In this document: piece by piece, positions 24,001 through 34,849 of the stretch
How positions within the stretch are numbered: position 1 is the first letter of the stretch
How the letters are laid out: each line of letters begins with the position of its first letter
Assembly: GCA_949316495.1 (NCBI GenBank)
Contig: OX439004.1
Span: forward strand, 40,430,561-40,494,560
From: Amphiduros pacificus
Lineage: Eukaryota; Annelida; Polychaeta; Phyllodocida; Hesionidae
Direction: 5' to 3'
DNA length: 64,000 nucleotides
Notes under the pieces: generated by a model
Databases searched by the model: none
Seen by the model: only the letters and a program-made list of their open reading frames with translations
What the model was told of the DNA's origin: nothing
Made by a program: the position numbers and the translations under genes

Positions 24001-26552
24001 TATAATATGCTTGATCATTACGTCAACAATGCACTCAACCAACCTCTCAAGGTGTGTGCCTTCAAACAGTTGCATTGATTTCAAACCTCTAAGGGAACCT
24101 CCTCCAAACTGTAACCTTGATTCCATTCTTATCAAGGTTTGCCCCCTAACCTCTCAAGTTACAGGCTCATAAACAGTTGCCCTGAGTCCTAAAGTTGCCA
24201 GGCAAACAGCTCCATCAAGTCTTAGCCTTGCGAGGTAGATTTCTTCAAGCAGTTGTCTTGAGTCCCAACTGCAGATAGTGTGTTCCCTCATCAAGTTCTT
24301 GCCTCATAAGGCATATAACTTTAAATGGTTTATGAATACAAAAAAGAATACAAAGATGATGTGCTTCATTTTCTTACCATTCATAAATGTGATCTGAAAT
24401 ACATAACATGTTTAAAATGCTTCCAGACGGGAATTGCCTCTGTTTTAATGTTGTAATAATTTTGATGTTTTCAAGCAGAATGAGAGTGACTTGAGCCGAC
24501 TCCATCCTTATCTGGTAGTGCACACAGACCCGCGCTTCACGCTTCACCTGCGACGCATAACACGCAACATCTATGACCAGCTCAACCAAAGACTAGGTGA
24601 CCAGACTTTTCTCAGTTCTTATAAATATAAAATGTTTGATTTATAACATATATATGTGTGTGTGTAAACGATTTCAGTAAAGTTTTTTTGCCTGAAGAAG
24701 ATCATTACTATCATTGTAGCCTTGATCCACAATTATTCAGTACATTTTCCCTCATAGGTATCCGATCTTTGATTTATAATGAAATTATCAAAGTCGTATG
24801 CAGGTTTTTTTTATAATTCAACATCAGATAGCCATGCACACACAAACTGGTGACATTTTAACACATTTGAGGCTTTAATATTAAGACATGCAGTGAAATA
24901 TGCAGTACCACTGGTATCTTGATCTTTGATAAATAAGTTATTCTGACAGATTGAAATGGCACAGTTAAATTCAACCTCATTTCTATTGCTCTTATTATGC
25001 TGATCACAGGAAATCAGTAGAAAGTGCAATTTTTGTTTTCGTTCAAAGTGCAGACAAACCATGCTCTAATTGCTGTCATTTTAAGGCCAGATTCTGAATT
25101 GTTGATGATCTATGAGCAGTAATAGAGAAATGACATATTTTTATCTCCAACCATTGAAGCACAACAATCCTAGTTTCTGCTCCTTACCCTTTTGTCCTAA
25201 TTGGATAGATTTTTTCTAAGAACCAACCAGGATTTTCTCTGTCAGAAATAATTATTCTGGCTTGTCATGAACAAAGAACTTAATTTATTTTAACTTACAG
25301 CTATTATTAAACTATCATATGATAATTTCACCTACCTAAGTGATTTTCATTACTGACAAACAACATTTTAATAAGTTTTAATTGCCTGTGGATATTAGAA
25401 ACATGAAAATTTTTGTTCTGATGTTGTGATTTTCTGGTTTCCAATAAGTAAATCAATCAATTTGCATCAATTTTACACTTTTGTTGATATTTAGGAGGAG
25501 AAAGCCAGAGGCTGAAAGCATCAACCACAGATCTGCTGGAGGATTCGCCGAGATCTCAGCACAATCTCAGGTCTGGTGGTGTGGTCAGCAATCAACCACC
25601 GAGACCAGTAGCAGAGAAGCCCACAAGCCAGCACTTCCGAAGTCCTCCGCCAACCTATCACCAGTACGGCAATGATATCATAGCAGAGAGGCAGCCAGTA
25701 GTCAAGGCGCCAGTCAGACCCATAGAGATGGATTACTTGCAGACAAGACCCCCATCTCAAACCACAAATTCACCCACTGATCCGGTTCCTAAAGGAAAAT
25801 TAATGGTGGACATGTCGCCAAAAAGCATGACTAGTCAAGATGAGTGCTTCCCCCTGGTGGGTGTAACTGCAACTTTACCATCACAGGAAAGAAGCGCTTT
25901 CTTGCGGTCACTCTCGAGGAGTGCAGAAGACCTCAGTGAACATATGAGACGGTCTGTACGACAGAATGAATATGTATATAACAACAAGACTTTTCAGCTT
26001 GGTGAGGAATCACCCTATTCTTATGCTACCGTTCCCCGCAACATGGGAGGTGCAGGCGCCATTCCAAAGAACAGTAACAGGAATATAAGGCGGCAGCACC
26101 CACCCGGCCATGGGTACTCTATGCTGGATAAGAATATGCTCCGGAAATCCTTATCTAATCCAGCATTGCTAGATGCTCCCAAGCCAGGGCCTAGGCCAGG
26201 TGCCATCTCCCGGCCTCAGAGACCCATGCAGCTTAAACTGTTGACCAAGCACAGCATGGGTCCTGCTACCTCAGCCTCGCCCTTATCTGCCAGCTCGACG
26301 CCCATCTCCTCACCACACACAAGTTCCACACCCTTATCCACGCCCCAAACTGGGACACCGCAGTCCTCCATCACCTCGCCTCTGTCCCTGGCAGGCATTA
26401 ATGTTACACCACAGACACGATCCTTCACCAAAAAAAAGTTAATGTCTGATTCTGCTATGCACCCTCTAGCTGTAGCCAGCCTCACAGGGTCAGAAGGCAC
26501 ATCTGACACACAAACCCAAAACAACCGCAGTCAGGGAGAGACCCTGTGCTAG
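21049..26552 (+). CDS. DOK-family docking protein: PH + IRS/DOK-type PTB (7 exons, 626 aa)
   Basis: Exons are 21049-21084, 22405-22564, 23043-23231, 23503-23615, 23845-24051, 24479-24596 and 25495-26552; total 1881 nt with all phases consistent. A PH domain spans about residues 13-127 (WLKRYFILQR, ELLYYRSK). An IRS-type PTB spans about 129-240, with the DOK-like signature NAGRRSPLGEGRYVFNTR. The 350-residue tail is Pro/Ser-rich, with candidate phosphotyrosines at about Y329, Y332, Y355, Y434, Y436, Y449 and Y451; VYNNK fits the pYxN GRB2 SH2 motif. DOK proteins are membrane-recruited adaptors downstream of receptor tyrosine kinases. At 626 aa it is longer than mammalian DOK1-7 (about 300-500). 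PH wording also recalls IRS, so the exact paralogue is left open. The final codons lie in a minisatellite. Confidence 0.88.
21394..21423. repeat. 30-bp direct repeat, copy 2 (filled site)
   Basis: Identical to 20529-20558, 865 bp away and on the other side of the shared promoter. Its terminal TA (21422-21423) is the left target-site TA of the MITE that follows; the matching G of copy 1 reappears right after the MITE. Confidence 0.85.
21424..21600. mobile_element. Mariner-type MITE, 177 bp
   Basis: Flanked by TA on both sides (21422-21423, 21601-21602). Ends are inverted: CAGTGACTGGCA at the left and TGCCGGTCACTG at the right (one mismatch), with a further TCCGGA/TCGGAC match inside. TA target duplication and CAGT-starting ends are typical of Tc1/mariner. 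No coding capacity. It sits in intron 1 of the DOK-like gene. Confidence 0.85.
21792..21983. repeat. Inverted-repeat (hairpin) element in DOK-like intron 1
   Basis: Arms at 21792-21822 and 21953-21983 are inverted matches with a few mismatches (left CGGCCCCCAAGAGAAGCCGG, right CGACTTCTCTCGGGGGCTGA). They are separated by about 130 bp. The arms are GC-rich in an AT-rich intron. Similar words (GTGAAGTCAGCCCC) also occur just upstream near 21630. Confidence 0.7.
22405..22564 (+). CDS. DOK-like exon 2: PH, first half
   Basis: After acceptor ATGTAG the exon encodes DWLYKLSGQQ, SNSWLKRYFILQRVGEK and ELLYYRSKPTT, the first strands of a PH domain. Donor G/GTATAT. Confidence 0.9.
23043..23231 (+). 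CDS. DOK-like exon 3: PH, second half
   Basis: Encodes GKIELTSGYEIYKQN, SLVVGTDNHMFFQLFVFLLQ and the C-terminal helix. Acceptor TGCAG, donor G/GTAGGC. Confidence 0.9.
23503..23615 (+). CDS. DOK-like exon 4: PTB start
   Basis: Encodes DGCFVVRPENSEDHQ, GNMCLLYVSPVGIILSLE, the first strands of an IRS-type PTB. Acceptor TTACAG, donor GAG/GTCAGC. Confidence 0.9.
23845..24051 (+). CDS. DOK-like exon 5: PTB core
   Basis: Encodes LWPLACIKTYESSGRGQF, NAGRRSPLGEGRYVFNTR and the final helix MYNMLDHYVNNA. The GRR...GEG..F.TR pattern is the strongest family evidence in the gene. Confidence 0.93.
24479..24596 (+). CDS. DOK-like exon 6: post-PTB segment
   Basis: Encodes NESDLSRLHPYLVVHTDP and LRRITRNIYDQLNQRL. 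Acceptor AAGCAG, donor G/GTGACC (weak after +3). The sequence is not repetitive and keeps the phase into exon 7. Confidence 0.85.
24990..25115 (+). repeat. Interspersed repeat R1, 3' fragment
   Basis: Matches the 3' part of R1 copy a: ATGCTGATCACA, CAAAGTGCAGAC, TGCTCTAATTGC, GTCATTTTAAGGCCAGATTC. It lies in the last intron of the DOK-like gene. Confidence 0.65.
25495..26552 (+). CDS. DOK-like exon 7: tail and stop
   Basis: Acceptor ATTTAG, then GESQRLKASTTDLLEDSPRS and a long disordered, Pro/Ser/Thr-rich tail with tyrosine motifs PTYHQYG, MDYLQT, EYVYNNKT and SPYSYATVP. It ends SQGETLC and TAG at 26550-26552. The last ~18 codons are the first unit of the 58/59-bp minisatellite. Confidence 0.88.
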
Positions 26553-27915
26553 ACCCAGCATCTGACACACAAACCCAAAACAACCGCAGTCAGGGAGAGA
26601 CCCTGTGCTAGACCCAGCATCTGACACACAAACCCAAAACAACCGCAGTCAGGGAGAGACCATGTGCTAGACCCAGCATCTGACACACAAACCCAAAACA
26701 ACCGCAGTCAGGGAGAGACCCTGTGCTAGACCCAGCATCTGACACACAAACCCAAAACAACCGCAGTCAGGGAGAGACCCTGTGCTAGACCCAGCATCTG
26801 ACACACAAACCCAAAACAACCGCAGTCAGGGAGAGACCCTGTGCTAACCCAGCATCTGACACACAAACCCAAAACAACCGCAGTCAGGGAGAGACCATGT
26901 GCTAGACCCAGCATCTGACACACAAACCCAAAACAACCGCAGTCAGGGAGAGACCCTGTGCTAGACCCAGCATCTGACACACAAACCCAAAACAACCGCA
27001 GTCAGGGAGAGACCCTGTGCTAACCCAGCATCTGACACACAAACCCAAAACAACCGCAGTCAGGGAGAGACCATGTGCTAGACCCAGCATCTGACACACA
27101 AACCCAAAACAACCGCAGTCAGGGAGAGACCCTGTGCTAACCCAGCATCTGACACACAAACCCAAAACAACCGCAGTCAGGGAGAGACCCTGTGCTAACC
27201 CAGCATCTGACACACAAACCCAAAACAACCGCAGTCAGGGAGAGACCCTGTGCTAGACCCAGCATCTGACACACAAACCCAAAACAACCGCAGTCAGGGA
27301 GAGACCCTGTGCTAACCCAGCATCTGACACACAAACCCAAAACAACCGCAGTCAGGGAGAGACCCTGTGCTAGACCCAGCATCTGACACACAAACCCAAA
27401 ACAACCGCAGTCAGGGAGAGACCATGTGCTAGACCCAGCATCTGACACACAAACCCAAAACAACCGCAGTCAGGGAGAGACCCTGTGCTAGACCCAGCAT
27501 CTGACACACAAACCCAAAACAACCGCAGTCAGGGAGAGACCCTGTGCTAGACCCAGCATCTGACACACAAACCCAAAACAACCGCAGTCAGGGAGAGACC
27601 CTGTGCTAACCCAGCATCTGACACACAAACCCAAAACAACCGCAGTCAGGGAGAGACCATGTGCTAGACCCAGCATCTGACACACAAACCCAAAACAACC
27701 GCAGTCAGGGAGAGACCCTGTGCTAGACCCAGCATCTGACACACAAACCCAAAACAACCGCAGTCAGGGAGAGACCCTGTGCTAACCCAGCATCTGACAC
27801 ACAAACCCAAAACAACCGCAGTCAGGGAGAGACCATGTGCTAGACCCAGCATCTGACACACAAACCCAAAACAACCGCAGTCAGGGAGAGACCCTGTGCT
27901 AGACCTAGCATCTGA
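26497..27915 (+). repeat. 58/59-bp minisatellite derived from DOK-like C-terminal codons, about 24 copies
   Basis: The unit runs from CATCTGACACACAAACCC to GAGACCCTGTGCTAGACCCA. The first unit is coding and supplies the stop; later units are 3' UTR. Three variants are seen: A (CCCTGTGCTAGACCC), B (CCATGTGCTAGACCC) and C (CTGTGCTAACCC, 1 bp shorter). Their order is A A B A A C B A C B C C A C A B A A C B A C B A, with B-A-A-C and B-A-C recurring. Units are otherwise almost identical, so expansion or homogenisation is recent. Confidence 0.95.
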
Positions 27916-28889
27916 CAGAACACGGGTGAGATGTCGAGTTTGACTGGAGCAAAGGTGAAGTGCTGGATTGGACTGGAACAAGGGGTGGGATGAGGGGGGT
28001 TAGACAGGGGAGAAAATTTCAGGTTGTATTACAAAAGCACTTGACAAAATAGCTAGATTTATAGATGTAAATTTGCTGATTGCAATAAGCTTTATATTAA
28101 TGCAGAGTATGCTATTCTAGAGGTGTATATTTGAGATGATTGAACAGTCATTTGATTATTGAAGTGAACATGTCAAGACTTACTGCCAAACAATGAAATT
28201 AATATGTTGTCTGCATATAATATATATATGTATAAACTTTACATAAAATGCAACAAGAATTATTTAATGTTAAATTGTACATAAACATATGGTTCAGTGA
28301 ATTGGGTTTATACTGATCAATTCAATAATTGTGCCTAAGTGGTCTCTTGGGATCAACATTTTTAAATGCTCAGACACCTGTATATAAATCAGTGGAAGTT
28401 TACAGACAGACTTTATTGTAAATGATATATATATATATGTAGATAGTAGGCGATGCTGCATAAGATTTAACAATGATTGCAGTCCCAATGATATATTTAT
28501 ATGTATTTACTCTTTACTGTTTTCTAATATGAAATACCTAAAAAATTGGTATTCAGAATAACAAATTATTGTTAAGAGCTATTTATATATGAAATATACA
28601 TACCAGTATATGCAAATGACTTTCTCTTGAAAGGATATGGTTTTCTCAGAATGAGTGTTTTGTGTTTTAAAGATGTGAGACTGCAGAAAATGCAAATATT
28701 GAACAAATGTGATATATATGTATATATTTGGAAGAGCATTATTCTCATTTAGCATACAGAAATATATTTTGTTATAATTGGCTTTGTGCCTTGACAACAA
28801 AACCTTTAAATTGGCCAAGGATCCTTGATAGCCTTTTTTGCCCCTTGAAGCCATTAAGATCTCTATTTTCCTTGAAAAACAAAAAATTA

Positions 28890-29015
28890 CCTCTATTTCA
28901 TTGATCGTTAATTGTAATTTCACGAAAAAATTCGCCTCTATTTCATTGATCATAATTGTAATTTCACGAAACAATTTGCCTCTATTTCATTGATCATTAA
29001 TTGTAATTTCACAAT
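28890..29015. repeat. Short tandem repeat around CTCTATTTCATTGATC, 3 copies
   Basis: Three near-identical units, each containing CTCTATTTCATTGATC and TAATTGTAATTTCACGA, spaced roughly 46-48 bp apart. Confidence 0.8.
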
Positions 29016-29689
29016 TGATTTGTCGAGTTGGTGTATCTTGATCATAGCTCTCTTAATGTCTCTAAATGAAGCAAAACTGAGGGAACTCTTTGATCTTTTT
29101 ACCTTTGTAACTAACAAGTATTAACATTATTTTGTATTTCTTGTACATCTTGAGCAGTATTTTGTTCTGCATTTTTATAAAATTTAGCCACAAAATGCTG
29201 TTGTGAAATGAGCTAAAATAGCCTTTAATACATGTTCAAAGATTCACTTTTTAAATGCTAGCAACTTGACAACTTTTAACCAGTTTTCAGACGCTACTAA
29301 TAACTACCAGTGACATCGGCTAAGCTGCCAGTCACGGTCCGCTTTATCAGATGAAACTGGTCGATGACAAGTAAACAAATATGAAGTGCCAGGCCTGTGA
29401 GTGGTTCGAGAGATATTTGAATTTAAACATTTTCCATCTGGTTATTAACCATTAACTTCCCATTTCATAATGGCAGCAATGATTCATGCAGCTGCATAGC
29501 TTTGCTTTGAGAAAGGCTAATTTTCTCTGACATATGGATAATTTACATTTATAAAATAGAAGCTGGCTATTATGGACACATATTGTGGACCACAATGTCA
29601 GAAAGCAAATATATCAAGTTTTACACAAGGTGGGACATCTTGCAATCATTTAATTTTGCTATATCGACTATTCTCAACCTGCAGAGCTA

Positions 29690-29805
29690 GGTAAAAATGA
29701 CATTATAGAGCAATTTGCAGTCATTTTAAGGAAATGTTCACAAACATTCTATGAAATCAATGTTCAGCACAGCTCTAAGGCCAATTGCCTATGTTTGAAG
29801 TTTAT
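29690..29805 (+). repeat. Interspersed repeat R2, 3' fragment
   Basis: Shares AGCAATTTGCAG, AAATGTTCACAAACATT and CTAAGGCCAATTGCCTATGT with the 3' ends of the other R2 copies. Confidence 0.6.
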
Positions 29806-30766
29806 TATAATTTTAACAAACTTTAAGTTGTGGGCCACGTGCAACTATATAGATGTTAGACTGTGTATAAATTGCCTGAAATGAAGATCTAGATTGAAAT
29901 AACCTGGGTGAACCATTTTGATATGTCTTTGCAAAAAAATGTAAATATTTCTCAAGTTTGTAATATGAATAATAATGGCTAGAATCAAAAATGTTAAGAT
30001 TATGGACTCTTCATCATGTTCTGTACAGATAAAATGGTAATTTAACAAAAACAAGTTCAACCCCATGGCAAAATTGTGTGATTGTTGTCAAAAAGTATCT
30101 ATTACTGTTAAGCAATAGATTTGATTGTGCACAAGATCCTATTATTATACAAATCAAGCTCAAAAAAGCTGCCTCAAAATAGCAGAAGAAATAAATCACT
30201 TCAAAGCTTTCATTTTATCTTGGCATTAGACCTTTTTCCATTATGTGTCAAAGATGAATATAATGAACCTTCATCAGTATTGATATTGAAGCATTAAACA
30301 GCTGACACTATGTGACAGTGCAGATAGATCAGGTGCTAACTCATTTGATGTGAATGTATGCGGCAGCATGCATGATGTGTTATATTGAATCAGACCTTTA
30401 GAAATCTGAATCCTGCAATAAAAATTATAGAAATCTATATTAAAGACATTATATTTTTACATTTAAGTGTACATTATTATTTGGTCAGCAAATTATGACT
30501 GCAAAGTATGAAAATAATGTCAGTTGTAAATATAATTTGAAATAAAAATACATTAATATACAATTGTTATTTTGTTTATTCAGGTATTTAATATGATGGC
30601 TTCTATTGTGCAGTGTGAGTTGGATATTATGTCATTTTATGTCTATCCACCACACTTGATCTCTTAAATTACAAAGTGGAATATTTGCTCTGCTTCTGCA
30701 GTGAGGGGGAGAAATTTTCTGTCATTCTGCATGTCTGTCTGCCAACTTTAATTTTCTCTGAAATTA

Positions 30767-31056
30767 CTGGTCAAAGTGTCGGGGGACCAGTTCTATCTAT
30801 TTTCCATTAGGCTCAGAATCCCCTCCATTTTGTTATAATTTGTTCACAGAGTTGAAAGATAAGTTGCCATTTTGAATAATGTGACAAATATTAGCCAATG
30901 AGAATTGAGATAATAAGGTGGAGTCAAATTCAATATGTAGCATGCTTGTTGATTTGTCAATATAATCTGCTTAAGTCTGCTCTTGGAAAGGATTTATATG
31001 ATCATTTATGGAGCACTTTCCAGAAAGGTTTCACAGACAATGGCCTGTATTTGAAA
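30767..31056 (+). repeat. Interspersed repeat R2, copy a
   Basis: Landmarks in order: GGGGGACCAGTTCTATCT, CCATTTTGAATAATGTGA, CAAATATTAGCCAATGAGAA, CTGCTCTTGGAAAGGATTTA, GATCATTTATG. Followed at once by copy b in the same orientation. Confidence 0.75.
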
Positions 31057-31325
31057 AAATCTAAGAACTATCACTGAATTATTAAGGAAGGTGCCAATTT
31101 GAACAACATGACAAATATCAGCCAATCAGAATTGAGATACAAAGGGTAGGCTGAATTCAAAATGTAACCTGCATTGATTGCCTAAAATTTATTGTCTGGC
31201 CAAGTCTGCTCTCAGAAAGGATTTAAATGATCATTTATGAAGCAATTTGTAGGCATATACAGAAAATTACAAGCATTACAAAATAAAAAATTATTGCAGT
31301 TGACACACATAAATGCCTATATTTT
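31057..31325 (+). repeat. Interspersed repeat R2, copy b
   Basis: Landmarks: AACTATCACTGAATT, CAATTTGAACAACATGACAA, CAGCCAATCAGAATTGAGA, CTGCTCTCAGAAAGGATTTA. It lacks the first part seen in copies a and c. Confidence 0.75.
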
Positions 31326-31814
31326 ATAGGGACATCGAAAATATAATATTTTTGACAAATCCACATCTTATGCATTTTTGTCTAATGTGGTGTTAAAAGA
31401 TTATTTGTCAAATGTAATGCTAAAAAATCAGAGATTTTGTTATGATAATCAGTACAATTCTCACTGCTTACGTTTTAACATCTGTGATCCACCAGGTGTC
31501 TCTTGTGCCATGTACATAGCATGCTAGGATAGGTTTGTGGACATCACAGCTGATATGATGACCACCATTCTGTATGACATGAAGGAAATAAATAAGTATT
31601 TTGGCAATAAATACACAAACAAACAAAAAATAATTTGGGAATCTTGAACTGTCAAAAGTTTAATCACCTGTCATGCCAAATGTCTAAAAAAATCCTATAT
31701 GGGTGAGAATGATTTCAGGCCTTTAACCAAGTTTATATGAGTCACTTCTCTGACTGCCACCTGTTAATGATATCAATAATACATTTCGTGTTGATAAGAT
31801 GTACAGACAAATGA

Positions 31815-32085
31815 AAGTATAGCACAGTGGCTCCACCAAGTGGAGAATGCATAATGGTGTCAACTGGTGAGCAATCTGTTTCTTTTATAGCCACCACACA
31901 GGGCTCCCCACTGACTAAGACTGGATGAGCGGAACACACATTACCACAGGGTAGTTGCTGCATTTCACCTGGGCAAGATTGAGCAGTACAACTGAGGTGA
32001 AAGCAAAATAGGTGGAAATACTCAATAAGTGACAGACAGATGGCGCTACATGACATTGTCTCTCCTGAAAGACTGGATTCTTTGC
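31815..32085 (-). pseudogene. Decayed copy of the 3' end of the synaptotagmin-like gene
   Basis: Blocks match 43405-43640 in order: CAGTGGCTCCACCA, TGCATTTCACCTGG/CACATTTCACCTGG, then ACTCAATAAGTGACAGACAG and ATGGCGCTACATGACATTG against the last codons and stop of the real gene. No frame is preserved. With the pseudo-exon at 35.6 kb it indicates an old tandem duplication of the gene's 3' half. Confidence 0.6.
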
Positions 32086-32087
32086 AA

Positions 32088-32154
32088 ACTCCACCAGAGG
32101 GCGACCTGGTGAACCTAATAATAATAATAGTTTGTGTGTGCCTCTGGTTGACAG
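32088..32154. repeat. Short hairpin repeat with CCACCAGAGG ends, second copy
   Basis: Begins CTCCACCAGAGGGCGACCTG and ends GTGCCTCTGGTTGACA. It is the inverted counterpart of 11117-11177. Confidence 0.65.
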
Positions 32155-32299
32155 TGTGGATTCTTTGCTGTCACCTGAACTATGACCCTCAAGCTATTTG
32201 AAAAATGTAATATCACATCTATAAAATTGTTATCAATTTCAGGGGCAAAAGGTTAACATTTTAAAAATTAAAATCATTTTTTTTAAAGAAACAATTGAA

Positions 32300-33205
32300 A
32301 CAAATCAAGCTCATCAATAGAAATGACAGGCAAAGAAAGGCACATAAAGTTTTTTCTGCGTGGGACACGTCTATAAATGATACATGACTGAATGTGGACC
32401 TTTGCAGGCTATTTTTATCAAATATACTGCTGGTGACCTTTGAATGACTTTGAATATGAAAATCCTATTTCCATAGATTGTACAATAGATTTCATTATTC
32501 AGTCGTCTGCATCTTTCAAAAACGACCTCATTGAGTCTTTATTTGTCAAAATCTGTTCAAAATTAACAAAATTAGAGCAATTACTTATTTTGGACAAATC
32601 TGCAAGGGGAATTAGAGGAAATTTTGATATACTGAGCTATTTTGAAACAATATCTACAATAACAACTTATGGGTGATTAATTTATGAAAGTACATATTAT
32701 GCTGCATAGAAAAAAACTTTGATGCTGAAAATAACATGAAAATAAAGTCTGTCAATTTAGAGATTTATTAACAAGTTAAATTTGGTAAGAAATAGCTTGA
32801 ATATGGTAGGTATACAAAAGATGAAAATTTAAATTGATCCGATGCAATCTTTTGTAAATTCAGAAAATAGCCCCAAATTAGTTGCTCCAATCTTAATCTA
32901 AATGTGAAAACGTGCCAAATTTGCAATAGAGAAAAGTCAGGTGACAAAAAATGTCTTAAATGTATACACAAATGGATTATCTTTTTGACTAGCTGATATC
33001 TCTCTGCAATTTTCTCAATATTCTATTTTTCTCCAAACAGAGGAATGCGCTAAAATTATTTCTTGAATATGTATATAAATTGAAGAGAGTTTTTCTACTT
33101 TTGGCACCATTTATGCTGGGTGAATGTGACACCATGTACCCACTACGATAGGAAGTTTTGTATTACCCATTTCATATTTAATGTCTCCCATTTCGTGTGA
33201 TGCAC
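32300..33205 (+). repeat. Repeat R3, copy a (once-coding appearance)
   Basis: It matches the reverse strand of 36995-37895 almost end to end. A 78-codon frame at 32440-32676 (SSASFKNDLIESLFVKIC, GNFDILSYFETIS) is homologous to a 101-codon frame in the other copy. Further on, the paired copies encode related Cys-rich segments (CQICNREKSGDKKCLKC here). Neither copy has a continuous frame. The encoded family is not recognised. Confidence 0.7.
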
Positions 33206-33329
33206 GCAGGATTTTAAAATGAATATGATAGGAAACCAAAAGAAAATGAACTAAAAGAGTGTTAAAAGCAAAGTTATGTAATAGTTTCAAAAGTTGGATA
33301 AAATCTCGCAACTTTGGTCTTCTCCTCTA

Positions 33330-33965
33330 AAACTACTGGGTGGAACTAAAGGTGTTGTATTTTCCGGGGACCAATGCTATCTATTTTCTATTAGGCTCAG
33401 ATCTTTTTCCATGTTGTTTTGATTTTTTTTTTAAAATCTAAGAGATATCACTTACGGTTGTCAAGGGAGCTCCCATTTTGAATAACATTACAAATATTAG
33501 CCAAAGAGAAACAAGATAACAAGTTGGGACCAAATTCAATAAGGTCGTGGGTTCGAACCTCGGCCGTGCCGAGATTGAGCTCATGATACCATTTCCCATA
33601 TGAGCTGAGGTCCGTGCCTAATGGGTTAACACGTTGTCCTGGTAAATCTGTGGCCGGGTGGATTGTCATGACAAGGACCTGCGAGATGAGAATTCAGTGA
33701 GGCAGCACTATATCTGCTACAAGTAGGTCTCATCACGAAATGACTGAAATAATGTTGAAAGTGATGTAAAACCCCAAACAAACCAAACAAACAAATATGT
33801 AACATGCATTTTGATTGGTCCAAACCGTCTGCTCAGGTTTGCTCTTGAAAAGGATTTAAATGGCCAATTATGAAGCAATTTCCAGAAAATGTTTACAAAT
33901 ATTGCAAAGGAGCGATGATCCGCATGTCACTGAGGCCATTGGCCTATGTCTTTTTTAAACAAACA
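33330..33965 (+). repeat. Interspersed repeat R2, copy c, interrupted by a SINE
   Basis: The left part (33330-33540) carries GGGGACCAATGCTATCTATT and CCATTTTGAATAACATTACA. The right part (33800-33965) resumes with ATGTAACATGCATTTTGATT, TTGCTCTTGAAAAGGATTTA and GCCATTGGCCTATG. Copies a and b run through this point uninterrupted. Confidence 0.8.
33540..33800 (+). mobile_element. tRNA-derived SINE (family A), 5'-truncated
   Basis: Starts at the tRNA B-box region (GGTCGTGGGTTCGAACCTCG) and ends in an AAACAAACCAAACAAACAAA tail. Between them is a conserved body (GGCAGCACTATATCTGCTAC, GTCTCATCACGAAATGACTG). The full-length relative at 61.67 kb has the A box that this copy lacks. It is inserted in R2 copy c. 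Confidence 0.88.
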
Positions 33966-34849
33966 CTTGTTTGCCCTACCCCACTTAAAATAATTTATAC
34001 ATACAAGTATTCCTGTTACTGGGAACAAAGAGAAAGTCAGAGATTTATTTTGTCATTAAGAGTTGCTCTGAGGAGAGCCTTATCTTTAATGACCAAATAT
34101 TTGTATATGTCCAGTTGAGAATGTATGGGCCTAATTTGGGCGATCTGATGATTCACACCTGTAAATCAGCAGCCATGTTCACGTCTCTTTCATATTGAGG
34201 GTTGCTGGTCACAAGACAAGGGCAGCGTTTAATCTTTTATAGGTTACACTTCAATCATGATATTGTCTCCTTAACAGCCGATGTTAATAGAAGCAAAATA
34301 AATTGCCACCCACCCACAACATCAAACAAACCTAATTAGAGTAAAATATCGTGTCATCTAATATCTTGATGATGTTTTTGAAAGACAAGTCAAGCACTAG
34401 TGACACACACGATAGATGAAATATCCTGATATATGTGTCACAGGGAACATTTGTTACAAAAGTATTTCTTTAACTCTGATTAAAAAAATCTGTGCTTTTA
34501 AAAACGTTAAAATGTTAAACACCCATATTTTAGACTTTTCATAAAATGCATCAAAAAATCTTTATTCTCAGCGAAAATATTTCAAATTTCAAATCAATGT
34601 CAAGTTTGTGTATTCTATCTTGCACGGCTCCTTACAGAAGTGGAATAGACAGAAATGAATGATACTTTATTTTATTGCATAACGTGGGGGAAGATTGCCT
34701 GTGTTTGACAATATCACTTAAGACATTATTATGTTATTTGTCTGTCGTTTTTGCAACACACAACCAACAATGCTGTAGTATTTAGGTTTTGCTATTATCA
34801 TTGTTTATCTGAATCATTATTGATATAATATGTTCACGCAGAGTCAAAC

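Larger units (their letters stand above)
27916..31740. other. 3' UTR and intergenic region after the DOK-like gene
   Basis: No exon supported. Plus-strand AATAAA words at about 30190, 30415 and 30540 are possible poly(A) signals; the last is followed by T/GT-rich sequence. A 50-60-bp motif around CTCTATTTCATTGATCAT is repeated about three times at 28890-29015. R2 fragments begin at 29.69 kb. Confidence 0.45.

Noticed and set aside
26726-27981. Minus-strand frames of about 90-108 codons
   Set aside because: Read through the 58/59-bp minisatellite antisense to the DOK-like gene; purely repetitive.
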